Source: an uncultured Bacteroides sp.
GTDB taxonomy: Bacteria > Bacteroidota > Bacteroidia > Bacteroidales > Bacteroidaceae
Assembly (NCBI RefSeq): GCF_959029255.1
Contig: NZ_CAUFUE010000002.1
Coordinates: 124,001 to 188,000 of the forward strand
DNA: 64,000 nt
Reading direction: 5' to 3'
Shown here: positions 25,339 through 35,152 of the stretch, piece by piece
Layout of the letters: each line of letters starts with the position of its first letter
Numbering within the stretch: the stretch's first letter is position 1
Made by a program: the position numbers and the translations under genes
Notes under the pieces: generated by a model
Database searches by the model: none
Seen by the model: the letters and a program-made list of their open reading frames with translations, nothing else
What the model was told of the DNA's origin: nothing

Positions 25339-28179
25339 TCACTCTACATAGGGCAGTACAAACCAGAATGTGCTGCCCTTTCCTTTCTCGGAAACGACAC
25401 CGATTTCACCACCTAAGTGTTTCACGATGCTTTTACAGAGCGATAACCCCAAACCGGTTCCCTGAATAAAAGTATCGAGTTTCACAAACCGGTTGAAGAT
25501 GTACATTTGGTCTTCAGAAGAAAAACCGCAACCGGTATCGGTGACATAGAAATAGAATCCTCTTTTCTCTTTTCGGCAACCTAAAGTAATGCCACCTTTT
25601 TCCGTGAACTTCACCGCATTGGAGAGGAGATTCAGTAGCAATGTACGTAGATATTCCTGATCGGTTGTTATAAACCTATCTGCTTCACAATCGGGCAGTT
25701 CCCTAATAAACCGTAACGGATGGTCGTAGAGGTTACTGCGGATATAAGTCTCCATATCAATGAACAGGTCCGCAATATTGACCCGAGCATATTGGAAACA
25801 AACTTTCCCCGCATCCAGCGCAGACAAGTCGAGTATATTGTTTATCAAAGACTCAAGCAGGCTGGTGTTCCGTGTGATAATCGGTCCATAGTCCTTGGTT
25901 ATATCTTTATCATCGGATGAACCCAGAATAGCAGAAAAACCGACAATGGCATTCAGCGGCGTACGCACTTCATGACTGATGCTGCCTAGGAAGAGTTTAG
26001 TTTCTTCGTTGGACTCTTCCGCTTTTTGCTTGGCTTCTTCCAGACACTTTTCGTGCTGTTTCTGCTCATCAATATCCAGACTTAGTTCTATCAACCGCTT
26101 AGAGGTGTGAACATAATACATGTGTTGGCGGATCCAATGTGTTTCACCATCTTCAGCAATGACCCTGATATCCTTACACAAAGCCTCTTGCATTTCTCCA
26201 GCACGTATGCCATATTGGAACTTCAGTAATGCTTCCCGGTCTTCGGCCACCACATGTTCATAAACAGGGAATGTTCCTGAACAGAATGATTCACTCATGT
26301 TTTTACACCAGGAAGCCGTAGCCATTCCTTCTGCGGTATTAACGTCATAGAAAGCAACTCCCAGTTGTGAAGAGTTCGAGGCAAAATGGAACAAACTTTC
26401 AAAGCGTTCTTTCTCCCGGCGCTCCCTGATGGCGGGAGTGAGATTGATGGCAATAGCCATGAAACTGGATGAGTAGTAATTCACTTCGTGCAAAGGCTTT
26501 ACTATCAACTGATAAACTTCTCCGGTAAAGTTTGAACGGGACACCTTGCCATTGGCATCCACAGAAACCTCACAGTTTATAACCTGCCCGGAACGTATCT
26601 GCTCTTTCAGTTCATCACTGAGATAAGGACTCTCAAATACATTTTCGAAAAACAGGTCACATTGTTTGCACATTTCTTCGGTTTCTCCGTTGACAATGCG
26701 CAACAAGCGCTTTCCCTGCCCATCGTACAAAGCAAAGTCTATGGAGCTATTAGCGTAAATCACCTGCAACTTATCATACAAACGCTTATAGCGGGCATAG
26801 TCCGCTTGGAGAGACTTGTTATATCTGCTCCGGCGCCAAGAAATCACCAGATAGCATACAACCAATGATAAAATCAAGATTGCAACCAGCAACTGCCGCT
26901 CATACTTACGGAGAAAAGTGGGAGGTATATGTTCGTACGTCACATTCTCCAATTTATCTGCCGCAGAGGTCAGCCCATAGCGTTCGAGAGCCGTTTTATT
27001 TAAGACAGTTCTTACTTTCGACAATGTGTCAAATGGAATTGACATAAGTGTGTCCCCCTTCACGGCACGGTTGAGCAACGCCACTGCATTCTCCACTACT
27101 TTGGGCCTCTCCAAATAGCATCCGCCCAACCAATAGTTATCTTTAGAGAAATCACGTGCGGTCATCGTAAACAAGGGGACAGTGGAAACGTATGTAAACA
27201 AAGAGTCTATCTCTTGGTCGGAACGTTTGCTATGCAAACCGTCAATATTCCAGCTATAAGTGAGGAATGCACGATGTGGGGCAGGTTCCAACATAACATC
27301 ATAAATAGAATCTGTATTCATGCGGTTGTGTATCATCTTTGAAAACTTGACCTCAGGCATCACTTTTTTCATAATTTCTTCTACCTCCAAACGTATCTTA
27401 GCACTCCTGTAGTAGTCATCGTCCACCCAGATAAGTTCCTGTAAACCGGGCAACATACGTTGTATCAATTCAAGATTTTGGCGTACCGGGAATTGAGCTA
27501 TATTTCCACTATAATTCAAATCGGCTTCAAGATAATAGACATCCGCCCCCATATCTTCACGCTTCGATATGCGAATGCTTTTATCTTCCTTAATCTGTCT
27601 CAAATATTTCTCGCTGAACTTTCCCAATCTTGTTATCACATTATAATCACGAATGCCATATTTCAAATCAAAGGGAAATCCCCTTTCCGGAAACCATCCT
27701 GAAGCAGAAACAGAATCGGATACGGCACACAGCACCATTGGAATCTGTTTCCATTTTTTCATCAGAAATATATAGCTGAGATAATGTAAAAAGCCTTCTT
27801 CACCAATCCAGACTATGGCATCAGGTATATCATCTTGCATAAATATAGAAGAGACCTCCAAAGTCGTCGCATCTACACATGTCCGCGTACGTTCGGCATA
27901 TCCCCACAAAATAGAACGCAAAGTCAATGCGGCAGCCGAGCTGTATGTGGCACTTTCTGTTTTCAAGTCACCGGAATAAACCATCCAATCAGGATACGTC
28001 TCACGAATTTTATATTCCAAAGAATCCATGAGGTCTTTGCTCCACTCCACCCGTTCGCTATAAGAATTGATGATAAGTATCCTTTTCTCTGCTTCGGCTT
28101 TTACAGGCACAGCAACCCAAGCGGTCATTCCAAGAAACAACAGCAGAACAGACAGAGTATAGGACAAGCTCGTTTTCAT
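25339..28179 (-). CDS. Sensor histidine kinase with periplasmic binding-protein-like domain
   Basis: This is a 946-residue kinase from the ATG at 28179; a TTG two codons upstream opens the frame. A signal/anchor (LSVLLLFLGMTAWVAVPVKA) is followed by a periplasmic domain of about 400 residues resembling ABC substrate-binding proteins (ILIINSYSERVEWSKDLMDS), one transmembrane helix (LLVAILILSLVVCYLVISW), PAS-like domains, HisKA with ISHEVRTPLNAIVGF, and a HATPase domain with NLLSNAVKF, DTGCGFS and GTGLGLSLC. All boxes for autophosphorylation are intact. No response regulator is fused or adjacent, so it is an orphan kinase. It lies 11 bp downstream of a kinase-like gene of the same architecture without catalytic parts, and the two are probably co-transcribed. 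Confidence 0.9.
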   Translation of the reverse strand: MKTSLSYTLSVLLLFLGMTAWVAVPVKAEAEKRILIINSYSERVEWSKDLMDSLEYKIRETYPDWMVYSGDLKTESATYSSAAALTLRSILWGYAERTRTCVDATTLEVSSIFMQDDIPDAIVWIGEEGFLHYLSYIFLMKKWKQIPMVLCAVSDSVSASGWFPERGFPFDLKYGIRDYNVITRLGKFSEKYLRQIKEDKSIRISKREDMGADVYYLEADLNYSGNIAQFPVRQNLELIQRMLPGLQELIWVDDDYYRSAKIRLEVEEIMKKVMPEVKFSKMIHNRMNTDSIYDVMLEPAPHRAFLTYSWNIDGLHSKRSDQEIDSLFTYVSTVPLFTMTARDFSKDNYWLGGCYLERPKVVENAVALLNRAVKGDTLMSIPFDTLSKVRTVLNKTALERYGLTSAADKLENVTYEHIPPTFLRKYERQLLVAILILSLVVCYLVISWRRSRYNKSLQADYARYKRLYDKLQVIYANSSIDFALYDGQGKRLLRIVNGETEEMCKQCDLFFENVFESPYLSDELKEQIRSGQVINCEVSVDANGKVSRSNFTGEVYQLIVKPLHEVNYYSSSFMAIAINLTPAIRERREKERFESLFHFASNSSQLGVAFYDVNTAEGMATASWCKNMSESFCSGTFPVYEHVVAEDREALLKFQYGIRAGEMQEALCKDIRVIAEDGETHWIRQHMYYVHTSKRLIELSLDIDEQKQHEKCLEEAKQKAEESNEETKLFLGSISHEVRTPLNAIVGFSAILGSSDDKDITKDYGPIITRNTSLLESLINNILDLSALDAGKVCFQYARVNIADLFIDMETYIRSNLYDHPLRFIRELPDCEADRFITTDQEYLRTLLLNLLSNAVKFTEKGGITLGCRKEKRGFYFYVTDTGCGFSSEDQMYIFNRFVKLDTFIQGTGLGLSLCKSIVKHLGGEIGVVSEKGKGSTFWFVLPYVE
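25350..25387 (+). terminator. Possible terminator of the phe/tyr operon inside the kinase 3' end
   Basis: AGGGCAGTACA (25350-25360) pairs with TGTGCTGCCCT (25369-25379) with one G-U pair, loop AACCAGAA, followed by TTCCTTTC. It lies 28 bp after the tyrA stop but within the last codons of the opposing kinase gene, and the T-run is imperfect. Confidence 0.35.
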
Positions 28180-28190
28180 ACACAAATTCT

Positions 28191-30338
28191 TTATTCGTTC
28201 AGTTCTTCTCTGGATATTTCAATAATATCATCAAGCAGTTTCAACATTCGGTTATTGCAAATTTCAATCTCTCCGTTCAAGGCTTTCCGCCGTTCGAGGT
28301 CAGTGGTAGTGACCAACTCCTGCACACACGAAATTATTTCTTTCAATGGTACGCGAATTTCATCCTTCATATTAGCTACAAAAGCATTCTTAAAGCGATC
28401 GGCTTCCTGCGCTTTTCTCATGGCAGCTTTCAGTTCTTGTTCTCTGGTCATCTGTGCGTCTACATTGAGAACCAATTCCGCTACAATAATATGCTTAACG
28501 TCAGGGGCATATTCCAAAGGCTGAATCAAGTAACGGATATAATGACTTTCACCATCCGGATTTTGTATCTGCAAATTATCACAAAATGCAAAAGAGGCGC
28601 CATAGCGTACCCGTTCCAAGTATTGTTCCACCTTTATTCTATCGTCTTCCACCAGATATTGGTGTGCCTGCAAAAGATTGACAGTCTTCCGTTGCATATT
28701 GAATGTGCCGTACCAGGCATCCGTAGCAAAGCCAAGGCCATCCAAAAGATTATATTCCGCAACACCGATGACAGCCTTGTCCATCGCGAAGTTCAGTACA
28801 TTATAAATCTTTTCTTTCGCTTTTCTTTCCTTAACTATGTCCGTATTGTCTATCACAATTACCAGATAATTATTCTCTCCCGTCTCTTCATCAGGAATCA
28901 TGCAACATTGAAAGCGATAACAATAATTGTTCAAAACTATCAACCGGCTTACCAACTCTTTGCGATAAAGTGCTTCACGCATCTTTTCATCCAAGATGTC
29001 CGAATTAAACAGATGAAAGATATCGGCTCGCGCATGTGCGAATTGTTCAAAGAAGACATCGGTCTCCGCATTACGATTCAACAAATTACCATAGATATCA
29101 AACAGCATCAGGCCAACCGGCATATTCTCGTAAACCAATTGATATTCATCATAGAGGGTCTTATAGCGTTCAAGCAAACTATTCAGATTATAGCGGTAGC
29201 GCCGGGAATATATGATGCGGGCAGACACAAAGGCCAATACAATTATCACTAGTAATATGACAACAATAATACGGATATGGCGAATGACAAAATGTGGAGG
29301 GATATTGCGTTCCACCGCATTCGGCAAGTTCTTCACAGCCGAACGCAGCCCTGCATGCATCAAAGCAGTAGAGTTCAGGTAGAAGGCGGTATCAGAAGCT
29401 GTTGCATAAGCACCCTCAGCCGTTACTCCCGTTTCTAAAAGGTGGAATATATTTTCTACCGTTTTATCGGCAAATGCGGAAACCGGAGCAAAATACCCAG
29501 CGGAAGGAATATGGGTACGGTAAGTCATATCACGCAGAGTAAGCACAGGGATGCTTATGGATTTAGGAGGCAGAACGCTATTCGTAACAAGCACCGATTC
29601 ACCAGGAAGTTTTCTCAAAACCCACTTAACGGAATCTTCATTGTCAGGTTCAATCAATATCTCCGAAAAGGATGCCCCGGCCTTCTCGCTGCATTGCATG
29701 AGCTTTTTCTTCACATAAGAGTCACAATAACTGCCGTCGGAAAGATAATAAAGGTGTTGAAAACCGGGAACTAAAGTTTCTGCCAACTGCAAAGTCCGCG
29801 CAGTATTATCCGGCTCGATGACAGCCATTGTTTTCAAATCGGATTTTATCTTATTTAAAGGAATCAAAAGGCTATCCTGTATCTGTTTGTCGGGAAAGAA
29901 CCGGTTATAGTCTTCCATCACATCCTCGTGAACGCCACAAAGAATAACGGGAATCCGTTCCCAAGTCCCCCGGTGGTTCATCGTCCGATAGAGCATCCAA
30001 CTTTCATCGCCGATAAGTACCAGCACATCAGGCAGGAAAATCCGATTATTCAGGCGCCCGTAAGCAAAAGCTCCCTGCATGGCAAAACGATCGGCAAGAT
30101 AAGAGGTATGAGCGGTAATACCGGCGTATGTTATGTTTACCTTTATTTCCGGCCTTTCCATTTCCAGACGGTTACGGATTTCTTTAGCTATAGCAGTACT
30201 CCACTCTTTCTCATAAGAATAAGAGCTTAATATCATGACAAATTCCGGCTTTTCTGTCACAGGGTTTGAAGATTGGGCAAGCGACGCCGAGGAATACAAG
30301 ATACATCCAAGCAATATTGCAACGATGAAACGGTACAT
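28191..30338 (-). CDS. Histidine-kinase-like sensor lacking the phospho-acceptor His and ATPase domain
   Basis: This is a 715-residue protein from the ATG at 30338, giving a proper signal peptide (MYRFIVAILLGCILYSSASLAQ); the frame stays open to 30461 but that part is unlike a signal and passes the promoter. It has a periplasmic binding-like domain (MILSSYSYEKEWSTAIAKE), a transmembrane helix (IIVVILLVIIVLAFVSA), PAS-like regions and a C-terminal HisKA-like helix pair. The H-box reads FVANMKDEIRVPLKEI: the position of the phosphorylated His is Asp. The protein ends right after this domain (ISREELNE) with no ATPase domain. Since the end is a clean domain boundary and the next gene starts 11 bp on, I read it as a real pseudokinase sensor and not a frameshift. 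Confidence 0.8.
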   Translation of the reverse strand: MYRFIVAILLGCILYSSASLAQSSNPVTEKPEFVMILSSYSYEKEWSTAIAKEIRNRLEMERPEIKVNITYAGITAHTSYLADRFAMQGAFAYGRLNNRIFLPDVLVLIGDESWMLYRTMNHRGTWERIPVILCGVHEDVMEDYNRFFPDKQIQDSLLIPLNKIKSDLKTMAVIEPDNTARTLQLAETLVPGFQHLYYLSDGSYCDSYVKKKLMQCSEKAGASFSEILIEPDNEDSVKWVLRKLPGESVLVTNSVLPPKSISIPVLTLRDMTYRTHIPSAGYFAPVSAFADKTVENIFHLLETGVTAEGAYATASDTAFYLNSTALMHAGLRSAVKNLPNAVERNIPPHFVIRHIRIIVVILLVIIVLAFVSARIIYSRRYRYNLNSLLERYKTLYDEYQLVYENMPVGLMLFDIYGNLLNRNAETDVFFEQFAHARADIFHLFNSDILDEKMREALYRKELVSRLIVLNNYCYRFQCCMIPDEETGENNYLVIVIDNTDIVKERKAKEKIYNVLNFAMDKAVIGVAEYNLLDGLGFATDAWYGTFNMQRKTVNLLQAHQYLVEDDRIKVEQYLERVRYGASFAFCDNLQIQNPDGESHYIRYLIQPLEYAPDVKHIIVAELVLNVDAQMTREQELKAAMRKAQEADRFKNAFVANMKDEIRVPLKEIISCVQELVTTTDLERRKALNGEIEICNNRMLKLLDDIIEISREELNE

Positions 30339-30354
30339 AAACAAAGATTTGTTG

Positions 30355-30362
30355 CAAATATA
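30355..30362 (-). promoter_or_regulatory. -7 box of the tandem sensor operon
   Basis: Reading leftwards the sequence is TATATTTG, a consensus -7 box 16 bp before the ATG at 30338. No -33 TTTG was found. Its position supports the shorter start. Confidence 0.4.
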
Positions 30363-30420
30363 TATTAATAATTTGAATATTCTGTTCCATCCGTTAGTTT
30401 TTATTCTCTTAGTTTCGATA

Positions 30421-30452
30421 TTTGATAATCCAAGAAATATCATGTATTTTTG
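30421..30452 (+). promoter_or_regulatory. Promoter of dnaG
   Basis: TTTG at 30421-30424 and TATTTTTG at 30445-30452 are 20 bp apart. The next ATG (30473) starts the conserved DnaG N-terminus, so this promoter also rules out the in-frame ATG at 30422. Confidence 0.75.
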
Positions 30453-30472
30453 CATCACCAAAAAAGAAAAGA

Positions 30473-32566
30473 ATGATAGACCAACCTACCATAGACAGAA
30501 TTCTGGATGCCGCGCAAATCGTGGATGTTGTATCGGACTTTGTTACGTTGCGGAAACGCGGAGTGAATTATGTTGGTCTGTGCCCTTTCCATGATGATAA
30601 AACTCCGTCGTTCTATGTATCTCCCGCCAAAGGACTTTGCAAATGCTTCGCTTGCGGCAAGGGAGGTAACCCGGTGCACTTCATTATGGAACATGAACAA
30701 ATGTCCTATCCTGAAGCCTTGAAATACCTCGCCAAGAAATATGGCATCGAAATCAAGGAGCGGGAGCTTTCCAGTGAAGAAAAACTGGTGCAGAGCGAAA
30801 GGGAAAGTTTATTTATCGTCAACAACTTTGCCAGAGATTATTTCCAGAATATCCTGCGTAACCATGTAGATGGCCGCAGCATCGGTATGGCTTATTTCCG
30901 CAGCCGTGGTTTCCGGGATGATATTATCGAGAAATTCCAACTGGGATATTGTACCGAAAGCCATGATGCCATGGCGCAAGAAGCATTGAAGAAGGGATAT
31001 AAAAAAGAATTCCTCATCAAAACCGGACTTTGCTACGAAACGGACGACCATCGTCTGCGCGACCGTTTTTGGGGACGTGTCATTTTCCCCGTACATACAT
31101 TGTCGGGCAAAGTAGTGGCTTTTGGCGGACGTGTGCTTGCCAGTGCCACCAAGGGAGTGAAGGTGAAGTATGTCAACTCGCCCGAGTCGGAAATCTATCA
31201 CAAGAGCAACGAACTATACGGTATCTATTTTGCCAAACAGGCCATTGTAAAACAAGACCGCTGCTTTCTGGTGGAAGGCTATACGGACGTTATTTCCATG
31301 CACCAATCCGGCATAGAGAATGTGGTAGCTTCTTCGGGAACAGCATTGACGCCGGGGCAAATCCGGTTAATTCACCGTTTCACCAACAACATGACCGTAC
31401 TCTATGACGGTGATGCCGCCGGTATCAAGGCTTCTATCCGTGGCATCGACATGCTGCTGGAAGAGGGAATGAATATTAAAGTCTGCCTTCTGCCCGATGG
31501 AGATGACCCGGACTCTTTTGCACGCAAACACAATGCGACGGAGTTTCAGGAATTTATCCAGGAGCATGAAACGGATTTTATCCGCTTCAAGACTAACTTA
31601 CTACTGGAAGATGCAGGTAAAGACCCGATTAAGCGTGCCGAATTAATCAGTAACCTGGTGCAAAGTATTTCGGTTATCCCGGAGGCCATTGTACGCGATG
31701 TATATATCAAGGAATGCGCCCAACTGCTGCGCGTTGAAGACAAGCTCCTTGTTTCGGAAGTAGCCAAACGCCGCGAGACACAGGCAGAAAGACGTGCTGA
31801 ACAGGCAGAACGGGAACGCAGGTCGGCCAATGCGGCAAGAGCCAATGCAGAAGCGGCGCAAGTTCCGTACGCTGATGCTAATATCCCGCCAGTCACTGCC
31901 GATAACTCCCCACTCCCACCGGAGGATTTAGCCGGATATGAAGGCGGTTCCCCTCTCCCACCGGAAGACGCATACGTTTCCTTTATCCCGCAAGAGGGTA
32001 AAGAAGGGCAAGAATTTTATAAATACGAGCGGCTGATTCTGCAAATGATTGTGCGTTACGGAGAAAGAATAATGTGCAATGTAACCAATGAGGAAGGACA
32101 AGAAATACCTGTCAGCGTAACAGAATATGTTGTTAATGATTTAAAAGAAGACGATTTAGCTTTTCACAATCCGTTGCACAGACAGATACTGGCAGAAGCC
32201 GCTTTGCACATACATGATGAAGGTTTTACGGCTGAACGGTATTTTCTGGCACATCCGGTCAATGCAATCAGTAAACTGAGCGTGGAACTAATCAGTAACC
32301 GTTATCAACTCAGCAAATACCATTCCAAAAGCCAGAAGGTGGTGACTGATGAAGAGCGCTTGTATGAGTTGGTTCCGATACTGATGATTAACTTCAAGTA
32401 CGCCATTGTCAGTGAGGAGTTGAAGCATATAATGTTTGCCTTGCAAGACCCGTCTATCGCCAATGATGAAGAAAAATGCAATGACATCATGAAACGTTAC
32501 AGTGAAATGCGGGAGGTACAAAGTATCATGGCAAAACGTTTGGGAGACCGCGTAGTACTACCCTAA
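30473..32566 (+). CDS. dnaG: DNA primase
   Basis: This is a 697-residue primase starting MIDQPTIDRILDAAQIVDVV, making RNA primers at the replication fork. A CHC2 zinc-binding domain (CPFHDDKTPSF with CKCFACGKGG) is followed by the catalytic core with the TOPRIM fold (FLVEGYTDVISMHQ and LYDGDAAGIKAS). The long C-terminal helicase-binding part contains an Ala/Arg-rich coiled stretch (near 440-475) and a Pro-rich linker. The start at 30473 is chosen because the upstream ATG at 30422 lies before the promoter. It stands alone with a strong promoter. Confidence 0.95.
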   Translation: MIDQPTIDRILDAAQIVDVVSDFVTLRKRGVNYVGLCPFHDDKTPSFYVSPAKGLCKCFACGKGGNPVHFIMEHEQMSYPEALKYLAKKYGIEIKERELSSEEKLVQSERESLFIVNNFARDYFQNILRNHVDGRSIGMAYFRSRGFRDDIIEKFQLGYCTESHDAMAQEALKKGYKKEFLIKTGLCYETDDHRLRDRFWGRVIFPVHTLSGKVVAFGGRVLASATKGVKVKYVNSPESEIYHKSNELYGIYFAKQAIVKQDRCFLVEGYTDVISMHQSGIENVVASSGTALTPGQIRLIHRFTNNMTVLYDGDAAGIKASIRGIDMLLEEGMNIKVCLLPDGDDPDSFARKHNATEFQEFIQEHETDFIRFKTNLLLEDAGKDPIKRAELISNLVQSISVIPEAIVRDVYIKECAQLLRVEDKLLVSEVAKRRETQAERRAEQAERERRSANAARANAEAAQVPYADANIPPVTADNSPLPPEDLAGYEGGSPLPPEDAYVSFIPQEGKEGQEFYKYERLILQMIVRYGERIMCNVTNEEGQEIPVSVTEYVVNDLKEDDLAFHNPLHRQILAEAALHIHDEGFTAERYFLAHPVNAISKLSVELISNRYQLSKYHSKSQKVVTDEERLYELVPILMINFKYAIVSEELKHIMFALQDPSIANDEEKCNDIMKRYSEMREVQSIMAKRLGDRVVLP

Positions 32567-32674
32567 GCCGATATTTAGACATTACTAATACTGTTTTACA
32601 CAAAAGTATCATTGTCTTGTATTTTAATCGGAAAGAAAAACACAAAATAAAAGGATACGATAGATGTTCCACAC

Positions 32675-32682
32675 TAATTTTG
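32675..32682 (+). promoter_or_regulatory. -7 box of the heparinase-like gene
   Basis: TAATTTTG matches TAnnTTTG and lies 40 bp before the start codon. No -33 box was recognised, so an activator may be needed. Confidence 0.35.
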
Positions 32683-32722
32683 CGTTCTAATAAATGTAAT
32701 TCCAAAAATTAAATTCAAGACC

Positions 32723-35077
32723 ATGGAACACACAAGAAAAACATTCCCTGTAGCTACTCTATCAAAATGCATCCTGCTAACTACAAGTTTTATCTTCATG
32801 CTCTCCATTGCCATCCAAGCACAGGAGAAGAATGAAGTGACGTGGGAGAAAATAGATGATGTTACCGTCCCTATCCCTCCCAAAGTACACCCCAGATTAT
32901 ATCTGCTTGCATCCGACCTGCCGGAATTGAAATTGCGGATGAATAATCCGCAAATAAAGAAAACCTTGGAAACCATGAAGAAACTGGGTAAGGACCGTAC
33001 ACCCGAAGAGGAAGCTAAAGCTCCGGCCAAGGACGGTTTCCGCTATTATGCCGAGATGCGCGGAGTAACTACACGTGCACAATTGCAAGCTCTCGATTAT
33101 CTGGTATATGGTGACAAAAAACAAGCCCGAAAAGCCATCACTGCAATGTTGGATACTCTACAGAACACCAACTATGGCAAGAAGGGGGATTTATCCCGCG
33201 CCAGCGGTTCCATGTTGATGTGCGGCGCTATGGTATATGACTGGTGTTACGACCAAATGAAGGAAAAAGAGAAAAAAGCTTATATCGAATCATTTGTACG
33301 AATAGCCAAGACCATGGAATGTGGCTATCCCCCACATAATCATGAACCGATTGCAGGCCATTCTTCTGAATGGATGATTATGCGTGACATGCTTTCCGCC
33401 GGTATTGCAATCTATGATGAATATCCTGATATGTATAATTACGTCATCAAGATGTTCTATAAAGATTATATCCCCGTGCGTAATTATGTTTATTCAGGAC
33501 ATAATTATCACCAAGGTACAAGTTATGCAAACGTGCGTTTCAGCAATGACCTTATAGCCCTGTGGATATTGTCACGCATGGGAGTAGATAAGGTATTCGA
33601 CCCTGCACAGCAATTTGTGCTGTATGACTTTCTGTATAGAAGACGTCCGGACGGACAAGTGATGCCCGCAGGTGATACCAATCCAATCCGAAAAAATACG
33701 CCTTCGTACGCATTGCCCGCCATGCTTGCTTACAGTTATTATAAGGATGGTTATCTGGCCTACGAATATGAACGTAAACCGAAAGTAGACAATCATTGCC
33801 TTATTTTCGACATCCTCTGGAGAGATCTCACCGTAGAGCCCAAATCTCCCGAAGACCTACCGTTGACACGCTACTCAGGTACCCCTTTCGGATGGATGAT
33901 AGCCCGTACGGGATGGGGAGCAAACAGCGTAGTAGCGGAAATGAAAATCAATGAGCATTTTGTGGGCAACCACCAACATCTGGATGGAGGGTCTTTCCAA
34001 CTATATTACAAAGGGCCTTTGGCTATTGATGCCGGTGCCTATCAGGGAAGTTCCGGAGGATATAACAGCCCGCATAATAAGAATTTCTTTAAACGTACCA
34101 TTGCGCACAACTCGCTGCTGGTCTACAATCCCGATGAAAAGTTTGCCTGCTGGAACTATGGTGGAGGTGACAAAACTGAATTTGCTACCAATGATGGCGG
34201 TCAACGTATGCCGGGTGACCGCTGGGAAACCTGCCGTTCATTCAAGGACTTGTTGAGTAAAGATTACACCACAGGACAAGTATTGGCACATGGAATGGGT
34301 AAAGATGCTCAAGCCCCGGACTATTCTTACCTGAAAGGTGACATCACACAGGCATATACCGATAAAGTCAAGGAAGCAAAACGTTCTTTTGTCTTCCTGA
34401 ACTTTAAATCGGCTCAGGTACCTGCTGCGCTCATTGTATTCGACAAGGTAGTATCTTCCAATCCCGATTTCAAAAAGTTCTGGTTGCTGCATAGTGTCGA
34501 GGAACCGGTAATCGAAGGTAACCGCTTCATCGTGAAACGTACTAAGAATGGTGATTCGGGCATGTTGCAAAACCAAGTATTACTGCCCGAAGCAAACAAT
34601 GTGCATATTGAAAAAGTAGGCGGACCGGGAAAAGAGTTCTGGGTATTCGGTACCAACTATCCCAATGACGCTTTACCAAACCGTCCCGACGATGCCAATG
34701 AACGAGGTGCATGGCGCGTAGAGGTATCACCTGCCACACCTACCGCAGAAAATTACTTCTTGAATGTAATGCAGGTAGCAGACAATAACTGCCTGGAAAT
34801 GAATGAGGTTAAACGGATTGATGCGGAACGCATTGTAGGAGTACAGATTGCCGACCGTGTAGTCACCTTCAGTAAGAATAGCGAACCTATTTCGGGGAAA
34901 TTCGATATGAATATAAATGGCAATGGAACCATTCAGTTTGTTCTTTCGGACCTTGCTCCGGGAACCTGGCAAGTAAGAAAAGACGGAAAAGTATATATGC
35001 CTGCCATGGAAGTCCGCTCGGATGATGGCATCCTTAACTTTGAAGGGATGGCAGGACATTATGAGTTTTTCAGATAA
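32723..35077 (+). CDS. Heparinase II-like polysaccharide lyase (PL21-type)
   Basis: This is a 784-residue secreted protein with an N-terminal signal (FIFMLSIAIQAQ). An alpha/alpha-toroid domain (about 55-380) is followed by a heparinase II/III beta-sandwich. Pedobacter heparinase II uses His202, Glu205, Tyr257 and His406 with zinc at His408 and Asp425. Here GHSSE places His213 and Glu216, HQGTSY places Tyr268, and NHQH and AIDAG place His417, His419 and Asp436, all with the same offset of 11. The full catalytic set is therefore kept and the length is close to heparinase II (772). It likely cleaves heparin or heparan sulfate, possibly other uronate-containing glycans. It stands alone, with no SusC/D or sulfatase neighbour in the window. 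Confidence 0.88.
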   Translation: MEHTRKTFPVATLSKCILLTTSFIFMLSIAIQAQEKNEVTWEKIDDVTVPIPPKVHPRLYLLASDLPELKLRMNNPQIKKTLETMKKLGKDRTPEEEAKAPAKDGFRYYAEMRGVTTRAQLQALDYLVYGDKKQARKAITAMLDTLQNTNYGKKGDLSRASGSMLMCGAMVYDWCYDQMKEKEKKAYIESFVRIAKTMECGYPPHNHEPIAGHSSEWMIMRDMLSAGIAIYDEYPDMYNYVIKMFYKDYIPVRNYVYSGHNYHQGTSYANVRFSNDLIALWILSRMGVDKVFDPAQQFVLYDFLYRRRPDGQVMPAGDTNPIRKNTPSYALPAMLAYSYYKDGYLAYEYERKPKVDNHCLIFDILWRDLTVEPKSPEDLPLTRYSGTPFGWMIARTGWGANSVVAEMKINEHFVGNHQHLDGGSFQLYYKGPLAIDAGAYQGSSGGYNSPHNKNFFKRTIAHNSLLVYNPDEKFACWNYGGGDKTEFATNDGGQRMPGDRWETCRSFKDLLSKDYTTGQVLAHGMGKDAQAPDYSYLKGDITQAYTDKVKEAKRSFVFLNFKSAQVPAALIVFDKVVSSNPDFKKFWLLHSVEEPVIEGNRFIVKRTKNGDSGMLQNQVLLPEANNVHIEKVGGPGKEFWVFGTNYPNDALPNRPDDANERGAWRVEVSPATPTAENYFLNVMQVADNNCLEMNEVKRIDAERIVGVQIADRVVTFSKNSEPISGKFDMNINGNGTIQFVLSDLAPGTWQVRKDGKVYMPAMEVRSDDGILNFEGMAGHYEFFR

Positions 35078-35152
35078 TAGGTATACAGAAATTCCCGACT
35101 GACAAGAATTCATCCGCTTTTGTGCATAACCATTTTGCATATCAGCTGTAAC

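Noticed and set aside
28191..28200. Frameshift splitting one hybrid kinase into two genes
   Set aside because: Each gene has its own signal peptide, periplasmic domain and PAS parts, so they are two full sensors in tandem and not fragments of one.
28437..29252. 271-codon open frame opposite the pseudokinase gene
   Set aside because: Shadow of the minus-strand gene, without conserved features.
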